DNA from: Diphasiastrum complanatum
Lineage: Eukaryota; Streptophyta; Lycopodiopsida; Lycopodiales; Lycopodiaceae
Direction: 5' to 3'
DNA length: 64,000 bases
Assembly (NCBI GenBank): GCA_029204225.1
Contig: CM055092.1
Span: forward strand, 98,896,912-98,960,911
Shown: piece by piece, positions 55,476-64,000 of the stretch
Position numbering within the stretch: the stretch's first letter is position 1
Layout of the letters: each line of letters begins with the position of its first letter
Program-made: the position numbers and the translations under genes
Notes under the pieces: model-generated
The model's database searches: none
What the model was told of the DNA's origin: nothing
Seen by the model: the letters and a program-made list of their open reading frames with translations, nothing else

Positions 55476-56012
55476 ATCATGTTTGTGACAAAGAACTATT
55501 TAACAGATCATTCATGCATCAGATCTTCTTTAAGTCATGTTTTACCAAGAAAGTCAATAAAGGCAATGATGAAAAATGCTCAGTCTCTAAAAATGAAAAA
55601 TGAAATTGTAGAAACTGTTTTGAATAAGGTTGAAACTTACTTGGATGCAACTATAATACTAGGTGCATGTGATTACTCTGGAATAAGCAGAAATGCTTAT
55701 TTTACATTTTTTAGATTAGTTACAAAAGTCTTTTCTCAAGTGATGGTGAAGAAAACTTATCTTCCTCGTCCATATCGGGTAAGATTAGCAAGAAATTATT
55801 ATAATGAAAGAATGTTCAAAGTAGTTGGGCAACCACTTCATATAGCTGAATTATACAAATCAGAATATAGTGAGTGCATTTACAACGATTGCAATAATAT
55901 TTATCTTGATATTGAAAATGTTCGAAAATATATTTTTCGATTCTATAAACTAGACGAACATCAAGTAAATGGAAAGATCACTAGATTCAATGTATCTAAC
56001 ATTCAAATTTGA
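55476..56012 (+). pseudogene. unrecognised protein, second part
   Basis: After a good acceptor (TCTTTTGCAG, ending 55,475) an open frame of about 178 codons reads to TGA at 56,010. Features: KAMMKNAQSLKMKNEIVETV, DATIILGACDYSGISRNAYF, TYLPRPYRVRLARNYYNERM, CNNIYLDIENVRKYIFRFYK. It is basic and aromatic-rich; the middle could be a nucleic-acid-binding fold, but that is a guess. A gypsy leader/LTR lies upstream and a copia RT downstream, so it may be transposon cargo. The frame relation to the first part is unclear. Confidence 0.5.
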
Positions 56013-56185
56013 ATGTGTCCTAATTCGACTTTCTACTTTCTCTCACTTTCTAAAAGTGGTAATTTCACATGTACTTTGGCTAAAAATAACTTCATAAAAT
56101 TTATCTCTAAGTATAAAATGCATATTGGCCTAAATTGCCAACTAATCAACATAGACCAAAATCGAAAACCTCTTGCAAGATAGAG

Positions 56186-56767
56186 ATGAATCTAGCCCTA
56201 ATGGGTTCTGTGCTCAAGGCTCAAGAACCAAAAACTTTTGATAAAGCAAAGGAGCACAAGGAGTGGCGTGAAGCAATGGAAACAAAAATGGAAGCTATCA
56301 AAGAATAGGACGTGGAACTTGGTTGAGCTACCTGATGATAAGATGCCTATCACTTGCAAATGGATATACAAGATCAAATATGGAGCTGATGGGCAGCTCA
56401 ACAAGTATAAAGCACGGTTGTTTGAGAGAGGATTTGAGCAGCAGAAAGGTATTGATTTTGAAGAAACCTTCGCACCCGTAGCTAAGATGGTAACTATATG
56501 TTCTATCATTGCTATTTCTGCTTTCTATGGTTGGAAGATCAAGCAAATGGACATTAAATCTGCTTTTTTTAATGGAGTGCTAGATGAAGAGGTGTACTTA
56601 GTACAACCTCAAAGATTTGTTGAGCCAGGGAGAGAGCATCTCGTTTGTAAGCTCAACAATGCCATTTATGGATTGAAGCAAGCACCACGGACGTGATACT
56701 CTTGCATTGATGAACACTTCAAGCGAAGGGGAATGATAAAGAGTGAACAATATATGTGTTGGTATTG
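56186..56767 (+). pseudogene. copia RT fragment
   Basis: Starts near MNLALMGSVLKAQEPKTF and, after a frame change, reads NRTWNLVELPDDKMPITCKW, YKARLFERGFEQQKGIDFEE, TFAPVAKMVTICSI, QMDIKSAFFNGVLDEEVYL and IYGLKQAPRT, with the first RT catalytic Asp in QMDIKSAF. It runs on weakly (YSCIDEHFKRRGMIKSEQYM) and ends before the YVDD site. Different copia lineage from the 43.6-50.1 kb element. Confidence 0.8.
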
Positions 56768-56843
56768 ACGTTGTAGCTATGAGTCAGTATACATAAAATT
56801 TTTGGCATCTGTTTCACCGAACTCTATTTTTTTAAGTCCACTA

Positions 56844-56844
<1 letters not shown>

Positions 56845-56926
<82 letters not shown>
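56845..56926. repeat. (GA)n microsatellite, about 40 units
   Basis: An uninterrupted GA run of about 80 bases. On the plus strand it gives an artificial Arg-Glu frame. GA tracts of this kind bind GAGA-type plant factors, but nothing here shows a role. Confidence 0.95.
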
Positions 56927-56930
<4 letters not shown>

Positions 56931-57179
56931 CATGGTGATGTTATTTTTTTACCATTTTTGAGACTCCCCTTGGTTGTCTGCAGTATTTATCCCTTTTATT
57001 CCATTGCACCCATTATATTAGATGATGGATCCCCTACTCAAATCATATTTTCGGCATCTACACTTTCACCCCTCACATTCTCCCTCCCTCTAGACCCACT
57101 ACAACTGAGTTTTGTCCTTTCTACTATACTCCATGGGGTCACATTTCACCATGGGATTTTGAGCCCACTCCCTTATAGT

Positions 57180-58243
57180 CTCCTCCTATCTATCTCCCAT
57201 CCCGACACCCCCCCTTGGCTGTCCTCCCCTTGGTACTCCCCCCCCCCTCCCCTTTCCTATTACCCCCCCTAGTACACTACGTACACCCCACAACATCAGT
57301 ATTCTCCCATCAGCGGGGCATCTCCCACACCCGAGGCCACCCCCATAGACACTCACAGAGCCACATCTCCCTTACTGGAGGCCACCCCCTTAGACAGTCC
57401 CATGGCTACATCGCCACCAGCTGCCATCCCACCGTCGTATGACATAGACAGGGTTGGTCAGATCATTCAGAATAATCGTGATAAGGGGGTCATCTTGCGC
57501 ATGAGGACGCTCATGTATATCCACTTTTCCAGAGACATTTTTCATGACTGACACGGATGACACATGATACTATGACTCCTGCATCTGTCACACTTGATTA
57601 TCCTGACACTCTCACGCTCTCTACTCACATTTTTCTTTCTTCGATACCCACGCCCCCTATGGGGTCTCCATGGCAGCGTGATCCCTCTTGTTAGGCCACT
57701 CCATCCATTTTTCTCCCATTCAAATCCTTATTGGTTACACTCTCGCTCAAACTCCTCCCCAACCTTCTCCTCTTTATTCCCCACCCCACTATTCTCGTGA
57801 TCACCTTTAAACTCCTCCCAAAATCATTTCCAATGTAATCAACTCCCCCACTCTTTTCGACACTCCCTTTGCCACCTCTCCATCAGCTGACGTCTTGCCA
57901 TCCTATGATATAGATGCGGAGAAGCACATAGTGGAGGATGATCGTGGTGGTCGCATCATCACTTGCATAAGGCAACTCACGCATGTGGTCTTCAACAAGA
58001 ACATTCTCAAGGACTGGCGCAAACAAAGTGATGAGAAAAAAAATTATGTCATTGACCAGTTGTATAGAGAATTTCTAGTCCCCTCCATTGATTTGAAATT
58101 TGACCGAATATGGATGGAAAAACACATGGAAAGCGTGAGGAGTCACTGCAAATCAGAGATCCGAGATGTAGTGAGAGTTGGCAAATCTAGGCCATACAAC
58201 GTGCACAAAGACGATTGGATGTTTGCAAATACAGAATTTTGAG
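57180..58243 (+). pseudogene. CACTA-associated Pro-rich protein, two repeated modules
   Basis: 57,190-57,300 is a C-rich, Pro-coding low-complexity tract. From about 57,302 one frame reads SPISGASPTPEATPIDTHRA, ATPLDSPMATSPPAAI, PPSYDIDRVGQIIQNNRDKG. A second, open 115-codon frame (57,895-58,242) has the same motif: LPSYDIDAEKHIVEDDRGGR, TCIRQLTHVVFNKNILKDW, then YVIDQLYREF and SEIRDVVRVGKSRPYNVHKD. This looks like the first protein of plant CACTA elements (Ptta/En-Spm-type, transposase_24-like), which in relatives binds DNA. The assignment rests on general pattern and on the CACTA transposase 2 kb downstream on the same strand. Confidence 0.5.
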
Positions 58244-59088
58244 AAGATTCAGATTGTCTCAAGCAACAAAGAGAGGTTGCTAAGAAGTGCACGGAGATGG
58301 CAGGGCCCTTGCACCTAGGCAGAGGTTCTTTTCATGCCCATTTCGTAAGTCTCTCCACCTATAAGCTGAACTTGTTTTTGTCATAATTCATATTACAGTC
58401 ACTGATTTGTCAATTCATGTAGAAATCTACTATAAAGTGGTCCTCTTTCAAGCTCAGTTGACCAGTTTCAAACTGGTCAACTGAACTTGAAAGAGATATC
58501 GGGTTGACCAAGCGTTGACCGACCAAAACTTTTGACTGGCCATAACTTCTTTCTCGGAACTGGATCATGTTGGGTGTCGTTGAATAGCTCTCGTTGAGGG
58601 ATTTCTAATGGCACCATAATCGTCGTTCAAAAATTACACTGTTTTTTTGTTTAGTTGCATACTATACTACAAATAAAATGGCTTATTTACGGGATTCCCC
58701 TGACGCAAAATTATAGTTCTTTTAAACAAAAAAACAAATCAATTTGAAGGAGGTACATTGAGAAAAAAAATAAAGAGTATCCTTCTGAAAGGCCTCTTTT
58801 GTGTTCAGATTTTCTCTAATGATGGGGACGATTCAGCTGCAACCTTGCTGGTACCCAATCTTATAATTGGCATTCGTGTATTTTCTCTCAAAATCTCTTT
58901 GCTATAAAAACACGAATGCAATCATTTAGATACGAAACATGATTGGTAATAAAAAACATATCTAAAATAATTATAATAAAATCAAACTAAAAAAGAAAAA
59001 CTTACAAATTGGGCTTGTAAATTGGATTTCCCACCCGAGCCAAGGTGAGATTGGCCCAAGAGATTGATCTCGTTGTTGTTTGAATCGA
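58244..59088. other. non-coding block with hairpin and TTGACC words
   Basis: No gene. Contains the palindrome described next and two further TTGACC words (58,504-58,519). Otherwise AT-rich. Confidence 0.4.
58443..58495. repeat. long palindrome, 26-bp arms around one base
   Basis: Arms 58,443-58,468 and 58,470-58,495 pair with a single mismatch (centre C at 58,469). Each arm carries a GTTGACC (W-box-type) word. RNA from either strand would fold into a near-perfect hairpin. Confidence 0.9.
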
Positions 59089-59523
59089 TCAGGATTGGGA
59101 TGCTTGGACTCGTGTATCACCTTTGCCCAATCTTTCTTTGAAGCCCACGCCGCCTTTTTTTGCCATTTTAACATATCTTTGTAAGGATTGATGCTTATGA
59201 CGAATATGCATACACATATTTGTCAATGCCCACACCTCCCCAGATCTATTTGATTGAAGAAACTCACTATTCAAAATCGCAAGTATCGTATTCTTGTCAT
59301 CTTGGTCTTGTTGCTCCCAAGGAGTGAATAAGTTGTGGCCAAAATATTTGAGGGCAAGGTCATGCATCCTATTTATGACGACGTTTCCCTTGGTATCTTT
59401 GATGATGGAACCATCATCTTCTAAACTATAAAACAAATTGTATGATTCCTCCAATGGGATATCCATCGAAAGATTACCTCTATTGAAATCTGGCTCTTCT
59501 TCGAAAAGACAAAGATATTTCAA
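59089..59523 (-). other. open frame of 144 codons, possible CACTA ORF1 relative
   Basis: An open frame on the minus strand: MKYLCLFEEEPDFNRGNLSM, LEDDGSIIKDTKGNVVINRM, HDLALKYFGHNLFTPWEQQD, SGEVWALTNMCMHIRHKHQS. The C-terminal part (KMAKKGGVGFKERLGKGDTR) recalls basic regions of plant transposon ORF1 proteins, but I cannot assign a family. Its composition and acidic-then-basic layout make it more protein-like than the nearby random frames. It is opposite in strand to the CACTA genes around it. Confidence 0.4.
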
Positions 59524-59526
59524 TTT

Positions 59527-60040
59527 CTATGTTGACGGCACAGAAGTCAAGCCAGAAGGTGATGTAGCCATTATCACCAAAGCAATATGCAACCATGATT
59601 GAATTTTGGCTCTAGGTTGAATTTTGACTCAGGGTTGAATTTGAATCCTTCATCTTTCCAACCAAAGTAGAAACTATTCTACAGATACTATAAGGACTTG
59701 GACATGAAATCAAGGGCTGCAAAACTTTGAAATATAAAAATGAGAAGAAGGAGTAGTACCAACAACAAGTCCATATGACCAAGGTCGGAGAACAACATGA
59801 TATCTATTCCTGATATTTCGATTTTGGAGCAACACAACATATGACTCACCACCAAGACTGGTTCAAATATTATAAATCTTTCACCCACTCTCGAGTTGTG
59901 CAACTAGGAGACAACTCATCACACTCGATCCATGGTGAAGGAACAGTAAGGGTCGAATTTTAGAAGGGTGATGTCAAGTTGCTATCCAAATTTCTTCACG
60001 TACTAAATCTAACCAAGAACCTACTCTCAGTTAGTAGAAT
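59527..60040 (+). pseudogene. decayed copia gag-protease relic
   Basis: VDGTEVKPEGDVAIITK-like gag residue at 59,530, then a jump to the knuckle tail (YYKDLGHEIKGCKTLKY, about 59,685) and protease FDFGATQHMTHHQDWF with TGA at 59,811 where the sister at 31.4 kb has TGG, then SFTHSRVVQLGDNSSHSIHG and LNLTKNLLSVSRI. Same family as 7.0-7.6 and 31.2-31.8 kb. Cut off at 60,040 by a small LTR element. Confidence 0.75.
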
Positions 60041-60303
60041 TGTGAAAATGTTTTATTCTTGGTGTGTGTGGTCGGCGGGCTAGGGATTGAACCTATGACC
60101 TCCCCCATTCCAGTGGGGTGCTCTACCACTAACCTACCCGTCCATTTGTGTTCCAAGAGGGTTGTGCAAGGGCTATAGCCTTGACACTTTCCAACACTCC
60201 CCCTCAAGGCATAGCCCTTTATAGCTACTACCCACCTAAATCACACCCACAACCATGGCTCTGATACCATGTGAAAGTTTACACTTGGTGTGCATGGTCG
60301 GGC
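60041..60303 (-). mobile_element. miniature LTR retrotransposon (TRIM type) with tRNA-like LTR
   Basis: Left LTR 60,041-60,196 (156 bp; TGTGAAAA … CCAACA on the plus strand). Interior only 73 bp, made of a polypurine tract (CTCCCCCTCAA, 60,197-60,207, i.e. TTGAGGGGGAG in element sense) and a perfect primer site (GCTCTGATACCA, 60,258-60,269). The second LTR starts at 60,270 (TGTGAAAGTTTACACTTGG, resembling the first) and is cut after about 34 bases (GTCGGG). No coding sequence, as in TRIM elements, which depend on proteins of other elements. The two LTR starts are clearly diverged, so it is old. Confidence 0.75.
60074..60143 (-). ncRNA. tRNA-like sequence inside the miniature LTR
   Basis: On the minus strand a 70-nt segment starts GGACGGGTAGGTTAGTGG and ends CCCGCC. 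Acceptor-type ends pair (5-6 bp, one mismatch), the D arm has AGTGGTAGAGC, an anticodon-type stem is CCCCA/TGGGG around CTGGAA, and the T arm is TAGG-TTCAATC-CCTA. Box A (TAGGTTAGTGG) and box B (GGTTCAATCC, complement of 60,084-60,093) fit pol III promoters. The anticodon loop is one base short, so it is not a normal tRNA gene. Confidence 0.65.
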
Positions 60304-60322
60304 TTACAAGTTGTAATATGAA

Positions 60323-62745
60323 TTGCATTTGATTTCTTTAGGTTTTACAGCTTCCATATATAACACGTGTCTCGTTTGTGGACCGAATATTGATGCTCGA
60401 CACTCACATTATCTAAGCAAAGTTGTATATGAAAATCATCACAAATACTTGCATGAGAATCATTTGTTTCGAAATACACAAAGAAAGGGATTAGGAGGAA
60501 AGACGGAAACAAGGATGCCTCCAAAGAGGATGTCCATGGAAGATGGGCACAAGCTCTAGATTGAATCTGAGACCAAGCCAATCAATGGTATGAAAAGACT
60601 ATCTATCTTTCATTGTCTAACATATTGGAATAAACTTTTGATCAATCACTTGCTTGATCATATGGATATATTCAAAAATGTGAGTGAATCATTATGGAAA
60701 CACTTGGTGGGCAAAAAAGATAGTATTAATGCAAGACAAGACCTACAAGAATCAAAGACAAAAGAAGAGTATTGGCAAAAGTTGGGTATAGATGAAAATA
60801 CTCATATCATTCAAAGAGCCCCTTGGATTCTTACCAAGGAAGAGTACAAGTATGTACGCATTTGCGAGATGAGAACGCCAATTGGTTTTGCTCATTCACT
60901 ACGAACATCATTCACAACAAAAGGAGAACTTCATGGTCTTAGATCTCTTGATTGCTTGAAGATGCATGAGTAAATCTTTCCAATGTGTGTTCGTGGTTGT
61001 CTAATTGATCAACTCACAATACCATTTACAAATAAGCATCCATTGTCAAGTACTTACATTTCTTTCATTTACATTTTATGCTATTGCATATTTATTTTAC
61101 ATGCAAGTTTGATAAAGTCATATGATGATGATCATATACTACAAATATGATGTAGATGGATGTGTGACAAGGAGATTTGTGAGATAGATGTGGAAAAAAA
61201 AACATGAAGATATAGTGGAGGCTGTATGTATGCTTGAGAGATATTTTCCAACCTCCATCTTGTACATACAAGTGCATTTGGTTGTGCACTTGGTCCAAAA
61301 AATTGATATTGTTGGTCCTATGTGCACTCAAGGTACAAAATATACAATTTTGATTTTTGTGGCCTCAATGTATTTAGCATCATTTTTTTACTATGTCATT
61401 GACCACTGCTCTCATCATTGCAATAAATGTTTATAACTAGATGTTTTTTTTGGAGAGATTCATGAAAGTTTTGAAAGATTGTGCGTCAAAAGACAAGACT
61501 AGAGGGAAGCATGGTCGATGGGTGGTTACTGCAAGAATCTCTTATCTATGTCATTGAAATTTTGCTTCAAATACATCCATCTACTCCATGGCTATGGAAT
61601 GATGAGGAGAACAATGAGGTAAAAGGAAAAAAACCCCAAGGTATAGGTTCTCTTAAGAAAAGGACCCTTTTCTAAGAGAAAATTTTTCTACTTTCATGCT
61701 CTATAATTCTAAAGTGATGGATAAGTGGTTGGAATTATACGAGAGAAGAAAAAAAAAATGTTGTCTAGAAATAAACACCAACATAATAGGCATAGTAGGG
61801 GCCATGCTGCACCTTCACGTGATGTTGACCAATGCACCATAGACAGGCAAGATCAAAGGGACAAGTCATATCTGACACGGAATGGGAATTTGCAAGAGGA
61901 TGTGATTGGAAGGTTTCTTTATTGTTTTTTTTTTAGTAAAAATACAATGTACATGTATAATAATTGATTATTGTCCTAATTACAATTAATATGTGGCAGT
62001 ATCGAAAGTATAGTGCAATGTAGGCATATGGTCGTTGTCATCGCGTTGAACGAGTTGACATGAAACGAGAAACTTATGATTGTGTTGTGATGGCATCTTT
62101 CAATCAAGAAAGTCCAAGTAGTGCGAGACCAAAGTCCAATCTCTAGAGAGCTTGAGTATGTAGGAATTATTCAAGATATATATGAAGTGTGTTTCGGTGA
62201 AAATGGTAAATAGTTTTTGTTTGATGTGAAATGGTTGAAAATCAATTATCAAGGGTCAAATGCAACCGTGAAAAGAGATCGTAGTGGATTTTTTGCTATC
62301 GATTCAACCAAGATATTAAGCATGGATTTTTCAAACACATTGGTGTCGCCTTGTCATTGTGAACAGGTTTGTCAGATGAGTTTGACATCCATTTTTCCTC
62401 AATCATAATCAGTGATATACACTATTTCATTGCAATTCCATGACATTGTTTGAACAAACTTTATAACTTAACATTGTTAAATATTTGAAAATGCATACAT
62501 TGAGAATGAAATGGATGACTTGAATATTGACAACACAAACATGGATGTTGATGAGAATATAAAAATATCTCCAAGTTTTTTAAATACTATAGAAAATACT
62601 ATAAATGAATCGAATGATTCTGACACAAACGACAATATTGAGAGAGTCCGATTACTATAGTACTGATGATGAAATTCATCTAAGCGGAGATGAGTTGCAA
62701 GATGTACTAGGTGATGAATTTGAATCTTGTTATGATGAATAAATT
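60323..62745 (+). pseudogene. CACTA (En/Spm) transposase, TNP2-DUF4218-DUF4216
   Basis: Cut-and-paste transposase relic in correct domain order. 60,390-60,560: HKYLHENHLFRNTQRKG, part of the TNP2 core. 60,590-60,973 (open, 127 codons): HLLDHMDIFKNVSESLWKHL, KDSINARQDLQESK, APWILTKEEYKYV, TPIGFAHSLRT, LHGLRSLDCLKMHE. 61,188-61,680: DUF4218 with EDIVEAVCMLERYFPTSILY, HLVVHLVQKIDIVGPM, ERFMKVLKDCASKDKTR, MVDGWLLQESLIYVIEILL. 62,091-62,366: DUF4216 with FDVKWLKINYQGSNATVKRD, ending CHCEQ at a GT donor. 62,483-62,745: acidic tail. The 5' catalytic part is missing or unreadable, stops and shifts are frequent, and the acceptor side of the last intron is deleted relative to 25.5-27 kb. Confidence 0.8.
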
Positions 62746-62748
62746 ATA

Positions 62749-62785
<37 letters not shown>
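62744..62785. repeat. (AT)n microsatellite
   Basis: AT run with one TATG interruption, placed like the run at 26,971-27,001 in duplicate A. Confidence 0.9.
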
Positions 62786-62788
<3 letters not shown>

Positions 62789-62789
62789 A

Positions 62790-63950
62790 ACCATTTATGA
62801 TAAAATAATAGTTTGCATAATTATTGCATCTTTATAATGCATTCTTGTATTTTTCAAGTTCATCTTGAGTTATATCTGACAATCACTTATGATTCATTCT
62901 AAATCAAATGCTTTCACTGCAATCTATATCTTATTAAAGATCTAGCTAAAATTGATTGACCAAATAAAACAATTAGTGAACATACGTTGATCATTTATAT
63001 ACGCTTCAAAAATAATTTTCTTTTGAAACATCCTTACTATATTGAAAATCTATATATTAAAGCAATATCTTCATATCTTCACTCTGGTTGAAATAATTTT
63101 CCTTTTCAAAGAAAAAAAAAATTGTAGATATATACTTGTTGGTTTCAATATTCTTTCTTTGCTTGTTTGCTCAGTCCACAATGTTGACATTGCAATTCAT
63201 CACAATCAAGTATGCACAATCATGCGAATTATATATTCACATAGTCATGCACAATCATGCAAATTATATATTCACATAGTCATCATATATTCACATTATA
63301 AAATGAGAGATAATAATACACTTTTTCATAGTGTTCGATTATTCATTCATCTTTGCTACCACACAAATGTATATAACATTGCTTTTTTTTCATCAACAAA
63401 TTTTTGGAACATAACGATTTCGTCAGAGCATAATAATTTGACATCATGATCATTTAATTTTTAGTTCAAAATCATGATCACATAATAATCATTTTATTAT
63501 TCGTCAACACTTATTCAAGATCTCAAAAGAAGTCTTATTCAAATTAATCCAACTTTGGAATTCTCTGGAAATTTGCCACGCGTGGCTAATCTCCAGAATT
63601 ACACTTCTAGTGAAAGGTGGTTAAATAACAGTCATGCATGGCACTTCCACGCATGGCTCAACCATGACAATCACTTTGGGACTCATTTTTTAAAACTCTA
63701 TTTTAAAAACATCTCTACTCGAGTTTTCTCACATGGATTTTCTCTCTAGTTGAGAGAAGGGCAGTTGTACAAGTATCCACACTTGTGAATGTACTTGTCT
63801 TGATGATTTATGCATGGTAGAAAGTGCTCTTGCCATAGATTTATGCAATAGATCTTGATTTTCAATCTATGTGTGATCTATGTGCAATCACAAAGTCTCA
63901 GGAGATCAATAACACACTTTGTGGCACTCCCACATGTGTGAATTTCAACA
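62790..63950 (+). mobile_element. AT-rich CACTA flank and copia 5' LTR, duplicate B
   Basis: Counterpart of 27,002-28,270. No gene. It ends CACATGTGTGAATTTCAACA before a primer site. Contains CCACGCGTGG (63,577). The left end of the LTR is unknown. Confidence 0.55.
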
Positions 63951-63962
63951 TGATATCAGAGC
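63951..63962 (+). promoter_or_regulatory. copia primer-binding site, one change
   Basis: TGATATCAGAGC, differing from the perfect site in copy A (28,271) by G to A at the third base. The window ends 38 bases later. Confidence 0.7.
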
Positions 63963-64000
63963 TAGCCTAAGATATACATGCATATGTCAATTGGATGTGA

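Larger units (their letters stand above)
62091..64000 (+). repeat. segmental duplicate B (partner 25,549-28,330)
   Basis: Matches copy A from GGCATCTTTCAATCAAGAAA to the right window edge, same orientation. It lacks about 760 bases that copy A has inside and behind the CACTA intron, plus a short piece near 63,710 (present at 27,930-28,010 in A). Here the block continues naturally from the CACTA gene on its left, so B is the more likely source. Confidence 0.85.

Noticed and set aside
56845-56926. CRISPR-like or coding repeat (Arg-Glu run)
   Set aside because: A pure GA dinucleotide microsatellite with no spacers; the frame is a by-product.

Overview
The window looks like nuclear DNA of a land plant. 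It is AT-rich, intron-bearing and built almost entirely of plant-type transposable elements: Ty1/copia and Ty3/gypsy retrotransposons and CACTA (En/Spm) transposons. Several copia elements carry the initiator-Met-tRNA primer site (TGGTATCAGAGC) typical of plants. The sequence does not let me name the species. I see no rRNA genes, no functional tRNA gene, no CRISPR array and no bacterial-type operon. The only ordinary host gene I recognise is a seven-exon acireductone dioxygenase (ARD, methionine salvage) gene at 9.0-10.8 kb. Its splice sites and reading frame are intact except for one in-frame TAG, and one metal-ligand position is changed, so I call it a pseudogene.

Layout. 1-3.2 kb: minus-strand gypsy remnant, repeated almost exactly at 21.3-24.5 kb. 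5.8-7.6 kb: a solo-like copia LTR, then a plus-strand copia LTR, primer site and gag relic. 8.5-10.8 kb: ARD locus. 12.1-14.3 kb: decayed copia and gypsy pieces (minus). 14.5-16.1 kb: gypsy leader and gag (plus). 16.3-18.4 kb: CACTA transposase 3' part (minus). 20.1-21.3 kb: an unrecognised coiled-coil coding relic abutting the second gypsy copy. 24.5-25.2 kb: gypsy LTR with a TGGCGCC-type primer site. 25.5-28.3 kb: CACTA exon block plus a copia LTR, duplicated at 62.1-64.0 kb. 28.4-34.3 kb: mixed copia and gypsy gag/pol relics. 37.9-50.2 kb: an old copia whose 3' LTR was hit by two young copia elements, one internally deleted (38.8-43.0 kb) and one with an intact 1317-residue gag-pol frame (43.6-50.1 kb). 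50.4-54.2 kb: gypsy lacking protease and RT. 54.8-56.0 kb: an unrecognised broken gene. 56.2-56.8 kb: copia RT fragment. 57.2-62.8 kb: CACTA region with embedded copia relics and a very small LTR element (60.04-60.30 kb).

Relations. The only element that looks competent to move is the copia at 43,626-50,056. It could in principle supply proteins in trans to its deleted relative next door, whose LTRs are also nearly identical to each other. Everything else is broken by stops, frameshifts or deletions. Many of the stops look like TGG or CAG changed to TAG/TGA.

Best leads: (1) a tiny LTR element whose LTR contains a 70-nt tRNA-like sequence with pol III A and B boxes; (2) an unrecognised two-part coding region at 54.8-56.0 kb; (3) the coiled-coil coding relic behind gypsy pol at 20.1-21.3 kb; (4) a coding-like sequence present as an inverted pair at 26.0 and 34.6 kb; (5) the nearly intact ARD pseudogene. 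I found no clear new multi-gene system. All identities come from reading motifs by eye, and no database search was run.
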